From: Anaerolineaceae bacterium UBA5311
Lineage (GTDB): Bacteria > Chloroflexota > Anaerolineae > Anaerolineales > Anaerolineaceae
DNA length: 22,547 nucleotides
Reading direction: 5' to 3'
Assembly: GCA_002411175.1 (NCBI GenBank)
Contig: DHRN01000031.1
Coordinates: 1 to 22,547 of the forward strand
The translations under genes were made by a program, and so were the position numbers. The notes beneath the pieces are model-generated. The model saw only the letters and a program-made list of their open reading frames with translations, was not told the origin of the DNA and ran no database searches. Position 1 is the first letter of the stretch. The number at the start of each line of letters is the position of its first letter. Below, one piece after another: positions 1-8,011 of the stretch.

Positions 1-440
1 ATTCACGGAACGGCGGATTGAGGACATGATATGTCAACGTTATCCAATGTTCGTGGTGCCCTCAATCTCGCCCTACGGGAGTTATCGCTTTAACGAAAGG
101 GCGGATTTCGGATTGAAAGTCAGATTCGTAGGGCGAGATTGGAGGTGCCGGATATTTTGACCAACGAATACATATTGCGCCTCCAATCCACCATTACACC
201 CACGCACATGACCATTTGAGGTCGTTGACCATGACTCCGAGGCTTTTAAGGATGTCTATTCACCCCCCTACCACCCTCTAAAGAGGGGTCTTATCCAATT
301 ATTCCCACCTCTCCGAAAGGGAGGGGGAAATAATATTGTGCCAAATTTCACATCGAAACGGAATTCTTTCCGCCAATCCGATTTTATTGCGGTATACTAA
401 TCAATCGGTAATTCAAACAATACACTACCGGAGGAAAAAA
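1..440. other. Non-coding upstream region
   Basis: No convincing gene lies here. It holds the 63-141 inverted repeat and two short G/C hairpins: CCCTC-TAAA-GAGGG at 274-287, and CCTCTCC (308-314) pairing with GGAGGGG (320-326, one wobble) around GAAAG. Neither hairpin is followed by a T-run. A possible -10 box, TATACT at 393-398, lies about 43 bases before the acyl-CoA synthetase start, but I see no good -35 at a suitable distance, so no promoter is called with confidence. An in-frame TTG at 336 extends the downstream reading frame but lacks family similarity. Confidence 0.5.
63..141. repeat. Inverted repeat, 15-bp perfect arms (REP-like)
   Basis: The arm CAATCTCGCCCTACG at 63-77 is repeated as its exact reverse complement at 127-141, around a 49-base spacer. 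The right arm is flanked by ATTCGTAGGG (124-133), a 10-mer seen again at 18535-18544 in another intergenic gap of this window. That suggests a dispersed intergenic (REP/MITE-like) element, but no open reading frame or target-site duplication is evident. Identity as a repeat family is inference from two sites only. Confidence 0.6.
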
Positions 441-2549
441 GTGGATCCAATCATCAATGCTGTTCTCAAACCAAAGAGCATCGCGGTTATCGGCGCGTCG
501 ACCAACCCCGACAAAATCGGTTACAAAGTGGTCGAAAACCTCAAAAACTGCGGCTACGAAAACCCTGTCTACCCTATCAACCCTGATGCCGAAGAAATTC
601 TCGGCTATAAGTGCTACCCCAGCATCCTGGACGTGCCTTATGTGATTGACCTCGCCGTCGTCACCGTCCCAGCACGGGTGGTTCCAGCTGTAACACGGGA
701 ATCTGGCGAAAAAGGCGTGAAGGGGCTCAGCATCATTACCTCCGGTTTCTCCGAGGTCGGCGACCATGCTCTTGAGGACGAAGTGATCAGCATCGCCCGT
801 GAATACGGCATGCGCGTGATCGGTCCGAACATCATCGGCACGCTCTCAAACAGCGACAAGATGAACGCATCATTCACCAACTTCCTGCCGCTGGATGGCA
901 AAGCCGCCCTGGTTTCTCAGAGCGGTGCGCTCCTGATCGCGATGGACGCAGCCACATACACCCGCCGCGTCGGTTTCGACAAGATGATCTCTGTCGGAAA
1001 CATGGCAGACCTTGACTTCGCAGACCTGATCACCTATCTGAACGAAGACGAAAACACCTACTGTATTACCCTTTACATCGAAGGCATTGATGACGGCGCC
1101 ACATTCATGGAAGCCGCCCGCAACTGCACAAAGCCAATAATCGCGCTCAAAGCCGGCACTTCTGCCCACGGCGCCGCTGCCGCAGCCTCACACACAGGCT
1201 CACTGGCAGGCAGTGCCAAGGTCTACGAAGCCGCATTCGGGCAGGTTGGCATTACCCAGGCTGAAGACCTGAACGACATGTTCGACCTTACGCTGGCGCT
1301 CTCGCTGCAGCCCCCGATGAAAGGTGACAATTTGCTGATCGTGACCAACGGCGGCGGCGTGGGCGTTCTGGCAACTGACGCGGCTGAAAAATACGGACTG
1401 CCGCTCAAGTTCGCCCCGGAAGATGTGCAGGCGGAATTGCGCAAGTATATGCCCTCGTTCGGTTCAGCCAAAAACCCGGTTGATATCACCGGCGGAGCTG
1501 GCTTGAAGGGCTATTATGAAGGCGTCAAGTATTCCTATGCTCACGATTGGGTGGACGGCATGGTCGTGCTCTATTGTGAAACCTCTGTCACCGACCCGCA
1601 GGAAATCGCGGAAGCGATCTACAACGCCCTGCAAGAATCCGGCACAAACGACAAACCCGTCGCGGTCTCATTCATCGGCGGCGAACGCTGTGAGAAAGCC
1701 ATGCAGTGGCTGATCGAACACGATATCCCCACCTATGACGCACCCGACCTGGCAGTAAAAGCCCTCGCGGCGCTGCGCAAACAAAACGAAATGCTCCAGA
1801 CCGCACAGAACGCGCCCTACAAACCAACTGGTATCGACAGCGAAAAAGCCCGCAATATTATCGCTGGTGCCCGTGCCAAAGGTCGCGACGCGCTGACCGA
1901 AGTTGAAGCCAAGCACGTTTTCGCAGCTTACGGACTGCCCGTCACCCCAACCGACCTGGCTCATAATGAGGAAGAAGCCATTCGAATGGCAGAAGAAATC
2001 GGCTATCCGGTCGTCATGAAGATCGTCTCACCCGATATCCTGCACAAATCTGATGCCGGCGCGGTTAAAGTGAACATCAAAAATGAGCAGGGTGTCCGCG
2101 ATGCCTGGAAGGTAATCATGGAGAATTCCTTTGCCTACAAAGCCGACGCCGAGATCGATGGTGTGGCTGTGCAGGAGATGGCACCCTGGGCAACCGAAGT
2201 GATCGTTGGCTCAGTCAATGACGCCACTTTTGGTCCGACCCTGATGTTTGGTCTCGGCGGTATTTTTGTGGAAGTGATGAAAGATGTCACTTTCAAAGTC
2301 GCCCCGATCGACAAATCCACGGCGTTTGATATGCAGTCCGAGATTAAGAGCGCCAAGATCCTCGAAGGCGCCCGCGGCGAAGCCCCACGTGACCAGAAAG
2401 CCCTGGCAGAAGTATTGGCGAATTATTCCTATATGATCTACGATCTGAAGGACGAAATCGCGGAATCAGACGCCAACCCCGTGATCGTTTACGAAGAAGG
2501 CAAGGGTGTGGCAGTTGTGGACGCCCGCATCATCCTGACCAAAAAGTAA
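441..2549 (+). CDS. Acetate/acyl-CoA synthetase, ADP-forming, fused alpha-beta
   Basis: Cytoplasmic enzyme that converts acyl-CoA, ADP and phosphate to the free acid, CoA and ATP, the energy-conserving last step of acid fermentation. The frame is open from a TTG at 336, but I start at GTG 441: GGAGG lies at 430-434 just upstream, and MDPIINAVLKPKSIAVIGAS is how the family begins. This gives 702 residues, the usual length of the fused form. An N-terminal CoA-binding Rossmann domain (IAVIGAS near residue 15) is followed by a succinyl-CoA-synthetase-like domain with ASHTGS, where His251 is the expected phospho-histidine. A glycine-rich TNGGGVGV lies near 302, and a C-terminal ATP-grasp domain starts near 490 (VVMKIVSPDILHKSDAGAVK). 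It is monocistronic, with a terminator 20 bases after the stop. Substrate (acetate, branched-chain or aryl acids) cannot be told from sequence. Confidence 0.92.
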   Translation: MDPIINAVLKPKSIAVIGASTNPDKIGYKVVENLKNCGYENPVYPINPDAEEILGYKCYPSILDVPYVIDLAVVTVPARVVPAVTRESGEKGVKGLSIITSGFSEVGDHALEDEVISIAREYGMRVIGPNIIGTLSNSDKMNASFTNFLPLDGKAALVSQSGALLIAMDAATYTRRVGFDKMISVGNMADLDFADLITYLNEDENTYCITLYIEGIDDGATFMEAARNCTKPIIALKAGTSAHGAAAAASHTGSLAGSAKVYEAAFGQVGITQAEDLNDMFDLTLALSLQPPMKGDNLLIVTNGGGVGVLATDAAEKYGLPLKFAPEDVQAELRKYMPSFGSAKNPVDITGGAGLKGYYEGVKYSYAHDWVDGMVVLYCETSVTDPQEIAEAIYNALQESGTNDKPVAVSFIGGERCEKAMQWLIEHDIPTYDAPDLAVKALAALRKQNEMLQTAQNAPYKPTGIDSEKARNIIAGARAKGRDALTEVEAKHVFAAYGLPVTPTDLAHNEEEAIRMAEEIGYPVVMKIVSPDILHKSDAGAVKVNIKNEQGVRDAWKVIMENSFAYKADAEIDGVAVQEMAPWATEVIVGSVNDATFGPTLMFGLGGIFVEVMKDVTFKVAPIDKSTAFDMQSEIKSAKILEGARGEAPRDQKALAEVLANYSYMIYDLKDEIAESDANPVIVYEEGKGVAVVDARIILTKK

Positions 2550-2569
2550 AAAAATTCCAGCTTAAACGA

Positions 2570-2599
2570 AGCCGCTGTTGATTGAACAGCGGCTTTTTT
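2570..2599 (+). terminator. Rho-independent terminator of the acyl-CoA synthetase gene
   Basis: AGCCGCTGTT (2570-2579) pairs perfectly with AACAGCGGCT (2585-2594) around GATTG and runs into six Ts. It sits 20 bases after the stop codon of the ADP-forming synthetase, separating that gene from the next one. Confidence 0.93.
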
Positions 2600-2690
2600 A
2601 TTCCGCAATCAAGCTTAGCTTAGGCAAATAATTGGTAGCGGGTGGCTCTAAGAATACAATCAAAAAAAACCCGAATTTCAGGAGGTTTAG

Positions 2691-3665
2691 ATGGAACACC
2701 AACCCATTTTTCAATTGACTCATGACGTTATCGATTGGCTGCTCGATTCTGACCCTGCTCTCGAGTGGCAGGTGCGCAAAGAGCTTCTCTGTGAACCTGC
2801 CAAAGAATATGAAGAGGTGCGCAGACGCGTGCCTTATGAGGGCTGGGGCAAACAAGTGCTCGATTCCCAGCTGGCAGACGGCAGTTGGGCTGGGGCTGCT
2901 TTCAACCAAGTGAGAAGCTCAACCAGCCATGCCCTGACTCTGCTTTATTTGCTCGGAGCCGACCCTTCTGACCCCAGAGTTCAAGCCTCGGTAAAAGCGG
3001 TACGCGAGAATGTGCGTTGGGCTGACGATCCACGTTTTGCCGGCAACCCATTTTTCGAAGGCGAAATTGAACCTTGCATCAATGGTGCCGTGGCTACTGC
3101 TGCGATCTATTTAAAGCAGGATGTGAGCACGTTGATCAGAAAACTTCTTAAAGCTCAGAAGTCCGACGGCGGTTGGAATTGCGATGAAGACTCCCAGGTA
3201 GGTTCGTTCAATTCAACCATCGCTGTGCTCGAAGCGCTGCTGGCGTTTGAAAGAAGCAACGGTGAAGAACGAATCGTACGGGAGGCACGGGTGCGGGGGG
3301 AGGAATATCTGCTGAGCAGGAAGCTTTTTAAACACCTTAACGGGGAAACCATCCCACATGACAATTGGTCCAAACCTTTGGGACGTCCTGCCTTTACGTC
3401 TCTCGGCTTCCCCACCTGGTGGCATTATGACATTCTGCGTGGGCTGGAATACTTTCGCAAAGCAGGTCGGTCTGACCCCAGGCAGCATGACGCCCTGCAG
3501 CTCTTGAGAGACAAGCAACAACCGGACGGACGCTGGTTGAACGAAGTAGTCTACGATGCAGGAGAGTTGCTCGATTTTGGCGAAATTGAAGGGAAACCGA
3601 ACAAGTGGATAACTTTCAAAGCGGCTGTGGTGCTCACTCCACGAGAGGATAACCCGCTGGTTTGA
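2691..3665 (+). CDS. Squalene-cyclase/prenyltransferase-fold protein, function unknown
   Basis: A 324-residue protein of alpha/alpha-toroid type. It begins with WLLDSDPALEWQVRKELL, the opening seen in uncharacterised 'squalene cyclase-like' proteins of Chloroflexota and Actinobacteria. It then carries three QW-like repeats: LDSQLADGSW (near 62-71), LLKAQKSDGGW (near 150-160) and LLRDKQQPDGRW (near 267-278). There is no signal peptide or membrane helix, and it is about half the length of a true squalene-hopene cyclase, with no DxDD protonation motif (the closest is CDED right after the second repeat). It is therefore probably not a classical class II terpene cyclase. The start is secure, with GGAGG at 2681-2685. 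It stands alone between a terminator and the HAD gene. The fold is confident; the substrate is unknown. Confidence 0.75.
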   Translation: MEHQPIFQLTHDVIDWLLDSDPALEWQVRKELLCEPAKEYEEVRRRVPYEGWGKQVLDSQLADGSWAGAAFNQVRSSTSHALTLLYLLGADPSDPRVQASVKAVRENVRWADDPRFAGNPFFEGEIEPCINGAVATAAIYLKQDVSTLIRKLLKAQKSDGGWNCDEDSQVGSFNSTIAVLEALLAFERSNGEERIVREARVRGEEYLLSRKLFKHLNGETIPHDNWSKPLGRPAFTSLGFPTWWHYDILRGLEYFRKAGRSDPRQHDALQLLRDKQQPDGRWLNEVVYDAGELLDFGEIEGKPNKWITFKAAVVLTPREDNPLV

Positions 3666-3757
3666 ACCTGAACCCACGAGCAGCCCGGGAACGTTTATAA
3701 TAAACCCGCACCGACCAGGATATGGATGGTCTCTAATACTGCAGCTGAGAGGATGTA

Positions 3758-4531
3758 ATGATAAAAAAGAATTTTCTGATCGATATGGATGGCGTTTTGA
3801 TCCATGGCAAAAAGGGGCTTCCAGGCGCAGATAGCTTTATTGAAAATCTGGTCGCCGACGGACGTAACTTTGCGATTTTGACCAACAACTCCAAATATAC
3901 CACCCGGGACCTTGCACATCGCCTCAACAAATCCGGTCTGAATATTCCGGAGGAGGTTCTGTTTACATCAGCTATGGCGACCGCGGAATTCCTTGCCAAA
4001 CAAAAACCAAATGGAAAAGCTTTTGTGATAGGCGAAACCGGGCTAACTGAAGCCATCCACAGTCAGGGTTATATTCAGACCTCAACCGACCCCGATTTCG
4101 TTGTTTTGGGCGAAACCTCAATGTATAGTTTTGACCAGATTACCTATGCGGTGCGGCTGATCGAAGCTGGAGCGCGCTTCATTGCCACCAATCCTGACGC
4201 AAATGGTCCAACCGAAAATGGAACAGTGCCGGCAACCGGGGCTATGGCTGCTTTGATCGAAAAAGCAACCGGCAAATCCCCCTTTTATGTGGGTAAACCG
4301 AATCCCCTGATGATGCGTACCGCTCTGAATCATTTCAATATGCACTCCGAAGAAACTTATATGATCGGAGATCGTATGGACACCGATATCCTCTCCGGGA
4401 TCTCAGCCGGAATGGAAACTATTCTTGTCCTGAGTGGCGTTACAAAGCCGGAAATGATCGATAATTACCCCTACCGCCCAAAATATGTAAGGCAATCAGT
4501 TGCCGAAATAGATCTGAGTGAATTCGCTTAG
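3758..4531 (+). CDS. HAD-superfamily phosphatase, class IIA (NagD-like)
   Basis: A 257-residue soluble phosphatase of the NagD / 4-nitrophenylphosphatase / phosphoglycolate phosphatase group. All HAD motifs are visible: motif I DMDG with Asp9 as nucleophile and Asp11 as acid/base, motif II LTNNS near residue 47, motif III Lys180 in GKPNP, and motif IV GDRMDTDI with Asp205 and Asp210 holding Mg2+. The C2-type cap lies between motifs II and III, with the NPD run near 147. The start follows AGAGGATGTA. It is 15 bases upstream of the L,D-transpeptidase gene, so the two may share a transcript. Physiological substrate (UMP, phosphoglycolate or other sugar/nucleotide phosphate) is not determined by the sequence, so no gene symbol is given. 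Confidence 0.88.
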   Translation: MIKKNFLIDMDGVLIHGKKGLPGADSFIENLVADGRNFAILTNNSKYTTRDLAHRLNKSGLNIPEEVLFTSAMATAEFLAKQKPNGKAFVIGETGLTEAIHSQGYIQTSTDPDFVVLGETSMYSFDQITYAVRLIEAGARFIATNPDANGPTENGTVPATGAMAALIEKATGKSPFYVGKPNPLMMRTALNHFNMHSEETYMIGDRMDTDILSGISAGMETILVLSGVTKPEMIDNYPYRPKYVRQSVAEIDLSEFA

Positions 4532-4546
4532 CTATCTGGTGCTCTG

Positions 4547-5551
4547 ATGAATTTTACACGTCGGGATTTTCTCAAATTTTCTCTGCTCGGGTTGGGCGCG
4601 TCAGCCTTCAGTCTGCCAGGCGAGGAGGCTTCATCCATGATCACACCGCGCCTGATGCTGGTTGGCAATAAAGACGGTGTCAGCGTATACAAGGAACCCG
4701 ATGAGAAGAGCCTGATTTTATATCAACGGCAATATAATGAAATCATCAATGTATACGAAGAGGTGATTGGTCCAAATGGTCCCGCCTGGAACCCAATCTG
4801 GTATCGCTGTTGGGGAGGTTATGTATTCAGCGGGTATCTGTACGAAGTAAGATATGAATACAATCCCTTATCCGCGCCAAATCGTCCCAGTGGTCAGTTG
4901 GCAGAACTGACCGTGCCGTATACCCGTTCGATGTTTTATAGGGTCGAATCCGGCTGGGAGCCAATGTGGATGTATTATTACGGAACAAATCATTGGGTAA
5001 CCGATGTTATCGAAGGTCCGGATGGACGCCCGTGGTACCAGGTTGAGGACGAACTCGGGCGAACCAAGACTGCAGTGCAATACGAGCATTTGCGCTTTAT
5101 TGCCGATGAAGAGTTTGAACCGATTAATCCTGATGTACCCGCTGCTGATAAATACGTGGACATATCTCTCCCCCATCAGCGTCTGCGTGCTTATGAAGGC
5201 GATCAGATTGTGCTTGAAACCAAGATATCAAGCGGATTTCCAACCGGTGAAGGTAAATATTCAATCAAGACCAAGATGCCTTCCAAGCATATGGGCAACG
5301 CCGTCATAACCAGCAACATCCGTGAGCGCATCTGGATGGGGGTGCCCTGGACCTGCTTTTTTGAGATGGATATCGGGCTGGCAACGCATGGAACCTTCTG
5401 GCATACCAATTTTGGCACACCGATGAGCGCGGGCTGTATCAACATGAACAACCAGGATGCGAAATGGCTCTATCGTTGGAGTTATCCGGTAGCCCTGCCG
5501 CACGAGTGGGCAAAACATGGCTGGGGCACGATCATCGACGTGCACCAGTGA
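4547..5551 (+). CDS. L,D-transpeptidase (YkuD) with Tat signal
   Basis: A secreted or envelope-anchored 334-residue protein likely to form or remodel 3-3 cross-links in peptidoglycan. The N-terminus carries a twin-arginine signal, TRRDFLKFS (residues 4-12), then a hydrophobic stretch ending near SAFSLPGEEA. Two SH3-like stretches follow (GVSVYKEPDEKS near 45-56 and a second up to about 190), then the YkuD catalytic domain from about 200 (KYVDISLPHQRLRAYEG). Active-site candidates are His281 (ATHG), His286 and Cys297. The motif reads SAGCINM, with Ala295 where the commonest family form has His (S-H-G-C). The Shine-Dalgarno is weak (GGTG). It lies 15 bases after the HAD gene and its TGA is directly followed by the hemW stop on the other strand, so no room is left for an intergenic terminator. 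Confidence 0.88.
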   Translation: MNFTRRDFLKFSLLGLGASAFSLPGEEASSMITPRLMLVGNKDGVSVYKEPDEKSLILYQRQYNEIINVYEEVIGPNGPAWNPIWYRCWGGYVFSGYLYEVRYEYNPLSAPNRPSGQLAELTVPYTRSMFYRVESGWEPMWMYYYGTNHWVTDVIEGPDGRPWYQVEDELGRTKTAVQYEHLRFIADEEFEPINPDVPAADKYVDISLPHQRLRAYEGDQIVLETKISSGFPTGEGKYSIKTKMPSKHMGNAVITSNIRERIWMGVPWTCFFEMDIGLATHGTFWHTNFGTPMSAGCINMNNQDAKWLYRWSYPVALPHEWAKHGWGTIIDVHQ

Positions 5552-6712
5552 TCAGATAAATTCCTGGAAAACCAGGTTGCCGAGCATGATTCCACGCCTG
5601 GTCAGCCGCAAATGCCTGCCATCCTTAAAATCCATCCATTCAAGCAAGCCCAAAGCGAGCATTTTTTGAATTTGCCCCGCAAAAACGGTTTCCAATTCCT
5701 CACCGTAGCGCAGATTGAACTCAGAAGCTGAAACACCCCGCGCGGTCATCCGCAAACCCAGGATCATATGTTCCTGCATTGCATCCTTCCGGCTGATCGG
5801 AATGGTTTCTTCGACAACAGGCGATAATTGAGTTTTTTTATTCGTCTGCCGCATGCGCTGGATGTATTCGGGCGTCGTTGCTATGTTGTTGTACCTGCTT
5901 TCAGCAAGTAGTCCGTGCGCCGCAGCGCCAATCCCCAGATAATCCTGGTTTTGCCAATAGACTTTGTTATGCTGTGACTGATGCGCGGCTCCCCGTGACC
6001 AGTTGGAGATTTCGTATTGCTGGAAACCCTGGGCGGCGAGATAATCCATCGCCAGTTCAAACATATCAGCCACCAGGTCGTCATCAGGCAAGGTCAGTTC
6101 GTCCCTGGCAACCATACAGGCATACACGGTGCCCTCTTCAAGAATCAGCGAGTAGAGAGATAAGTGTTCCACACCTGCTTCAACTGCCATAGACAGGTTC
6201 TTTTGCCACCCCGCCAGGCTCTGCCCGGGGATGCCAAAGATGAAATCCAGGCTGAGGTTGTCAAAGCCTGCCTGCCTGGAAAGCGAAATAGCCTCCAATG
6301 CCTGGTCAGCGTTGTGCACCCTGCCCAAAGCCACCAAATCCGAATTGTCAAAAGATTGGATGCCGATGCTCAGGCGGTTTACACCGGCTGTTTTCAGGTC
6401 GGTCAGTTTTTGCAGGTCCAGTGTGCCCGGGTTTGCCTCAAGCGTGATCTCTGCATTCGGATTGAGACCATAATTAAGCTCAACGGCTTGAATCAAGTCT
6501 GCCACAGCCAGGGCTGGAAGAAGCGATGGGGTCCCGCCACCAAAATAGAGGCTCGAAACCGGTTCGGTAACGAATCGCTGGTAAAATTCCAGCTCTTTGA
6601 GCACTGCGTTATGATAGTCAGCGATCAAATGACCTTGCCCGGCATACGTGATAAAATCACAGTAGTAACAACGTTTGACACAAAAAGGTATATGGATATA
6701 AACTGCTGACAT
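5552..6712 (-). CDS. hemW: Radical SAM heme chaperone HemW
   Basis: A 386-residue radical SAM protein related to oxygen-independent coproporphyrinogen III oxidase (HemN). The cluster motif is CVKRCYYC (Cys11, Cys15, Cys18) followed by DF, the HemW-type spacing and context. FGGGTPSLL, EANPGT, IGIQSF and LDFIFGIPGQ follow in family order. The length and the C-terminal winged-helix-like end (LRLTRRGIMLGN) fit HemW, which binds heme and hands it to acceptor proteins, rather than a true decarboxylating HemN. The ATG at 6712 has only a weak upstream Shine-Dalgarno, but starting there puts the cluster motif at the usual distance from the N-terminus. It is transcribed divergently from the LysM gene (44 bases apart) and converges, stop against stop, with the L,D-transpeptidase gene. 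Confidence 0.92.
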   Translation of the reverse strand: MSAVYIHIPFCVKRCYYCDFITYAGQGHLIADYHNAVLKELEFYQRFVTEPVSSLYFGGGTPSLLPALAVADLIQAVELNYGLNPNAEITLEANPGTLDLQKLTDLKTAGVNRLSIGIQSFDNSDLVALGRVHNADQALEAISLSRQAGFDNLSLDFIFGIPGQSLAGWQKNLSMAVEAGVEHLSLYSLILEEGTVYACMVARDELTLPDDDLVADMFELAMDYLAAQGFQQYEISNWSRGAAHQSQHNKVYWQNQDYLGIGAAAHGLLAESRYNNIATTPEYIQRMRQTNKKTQLSPVVEETIPISRKDAMQEHMILGLRMTARGVSASEFNLRYGEELETVFAGQIQKMLALGLLEWMDFKDGRHLRLTRRGIMLGNLVFQEFI

Positions 6713-6756
6713 TGATACAATTTTACCAAATTGAAGGTCAGTAGTTTATCTTGTAA

Positions 6757-7932
6757 ATGAGTAATAAAATGAAAAAAACACAATCCGATTCACAAACCGG
6801 CAAGACCCGTATCTGTCCGGTTTGTGGCACAAAACTTTCTGAAAATGCGAAACGCTGCCTTGTATGCGGTACCGACCTTTCTGACACACCGACACCCAAA
6901 CAAAAGAAAATCGATCGGATCGACTCGCAGCGAATACCCGAAGTCAGGATCAACCTGGTGGGATTGATCGCCATTATCGTCGTTATCCTGATATTGATCG
7001 CGCTGTTGGTTTTCTTCATCGTGACCCGCGGTCAGTCTGCCGCGGTTGAAACAGATTCAACCCAAACCGCCACAATCACACCCACCACGACTGCCACGTT
7101 TGCCAATACCGCGACGATGACACCACAGCCCACGTGGACGCCGCTGCCGCCGGTGGAATACACGGTCAAAACCGGCGAGACTTGTCTCGACCTTGCGCTT
7201 CAATTCAGCGTTTCTGTCCAGAGCATTATCGCGGCTAACAATCTAAACCAGAGCTGCAGCATCTCAGAAGGCATGGTTTTGAATGTGCCCCAACCTACCC
7301 TTACGCCCTCACCCGTACCGACGGCTACATCTGAAGCGATTGTTTCCGACCTCAGTTTGTGCACTCATACCGACACGATCACTGTAGAAGCGAATATGAC
7401 CCTGAGCAGCATCGCCTTAAATTACAATGTGTCGATGATGGACATCCGCATTTACAACAATCTGCCCAATGACATTGTCCGCCAGGGTGACAGGCTGGTG
7501 ATCCCTCTATGCGACCGATTGCCGACCGCTGGTCCGACGCTGACAGCGACACCCATGCCGCCCTATCCAGCGCCAAACCCGCTTTTACCTCGTTCCGGGG
7601 CTGCTTTCGCGGCAACCGATGAAGCTGTAACGCTGCAATGGGCTTCTGTGGCTTCGCTCTTCCCTGGTGAAGTCTATCGGGTGTTCGTGCAGGACCTGAC
7701 TTCGGAAACAGAGAAAATTCTGGTTGATTATGTCAGCGACACCAAGTACATACTCCCAGCCAGTTTCAGACCAATTGATACCACTCCCCATATTATCCAG
7801 TGGAGTGTTTCTGTGGCAAGGCAGATTAATTCCGACCCCAACAATCCGATTTACGAGGAAGCCGGGTTGATCAGCCCGTACCGGGTGTTCAGCTGGATCG
7901 GGACCGGCATCGCGCCAACAGCAACACCTTGA
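6757..7932 (+). CDS. Zinc-ribbon / transmembrane / double-LysM envelope protein
   Basis: A 391-residue protein with an unusual order of parts. An N-terminal zinc ribbon (CPVC at 20-23 and CLVC at 34-37) is presumably cytosolic. A single membrane helix follows at about 66-90, then a Thr/Pro-rich linker at about 98-130 and two LysM domains (about 133-178 and 206-250), the first with a Cys pair that may form a disulfide. After another Pro-rich linker, a beta-sandwich-like C-terminal domain (about 275-391) ends in a serine/threonine/proline-poor tail. LysM domains bind peptidoglycan or chitin-like glycans, so the outer part probably sits in the cell wall. No catalytic domain is seen. Start choice is uncertain, since ATG 6757 and ATG 6769 both lack a good Shine-Dalgarno. 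Role is unknown; it could be a wall-sensing or anchoring protein. Confidence 0.8.
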   Translation: MSNKMKKTQSDSQTGKTRICPVCGTKLSENAKRCLVCGTDLSDTPTPKQKKIDRIDSQRIPEVRINLVGLIAIIVVILILIALLVFFIVTRGQSAAVETDSTQTATITPTTTATFANTATMTPQPTWTPLPPVEYTVKTGETCLDLALQFSVSVQSIIAANNLNQSCSISEGMVLNVPQPTLTPSPVPTATSEAIVSDLSLCTHTDTITVEANMTLSSIALNYNVSMMDIRIYNNLPNDIVRQGDRLVIPLCDRLPTAGPTLTATPMPPYPAPNPLLPRSGAAFAATDEAVTLQWASVASLFPGEVYRVFVQDLTSETEKILVDYVSDTKYILPASFRPIDTTPHIIQWSVSVARQINSDPNNPIYEEAGLISPYRVFSWIGTGIAPTATP

Positions 7933-7943
7933 TAAATATCGAT

Positions 7944-7987
7944 AACCAAACAAAAACAGCGGGTTTCGCGGCTGTTTTTGTTTGGTT
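7944..7987. terminator. Bidirectional terminator between LysM gene and trxB
   Basis: AACCAAACAAAAACAGC (7944-7960) and GCTGTTTTTGTTTGGTT (7971-7987) are perfect 17-bp inverted arms around a 10-base loop. The arms carry A-runs on the left and T-runs on the right, so the structure can end transcription from both convergent genes: 12 bases after the LysM stop, and 25 bases after the trxB stop on the other strand. Confidence 0.9.
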
Positions 7988-8011
7988 CATCTCAATCGAT
8001 TGATGGGCAAA

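Noticed and set aside
271..328. Tandem G/C hairpins as terminators of a gene to the left
   Set aside because: Neither is followed by a T-run and no coding region reaches them within the window.
336..440. TTG-started N-terminal extension of the ADP-forming synthetase
   Set aside because: The extra 35 residues do not resemble the family, and GTG 441 has a strong Shine-Dalgarno right before it.
6164..6709. Long open frame (181 codons) antisense to hemW
   Set aside because: It lies fully inside hemW, whose motifs are intact, has no recognisable domain, and is a by-product of hemW codon use.
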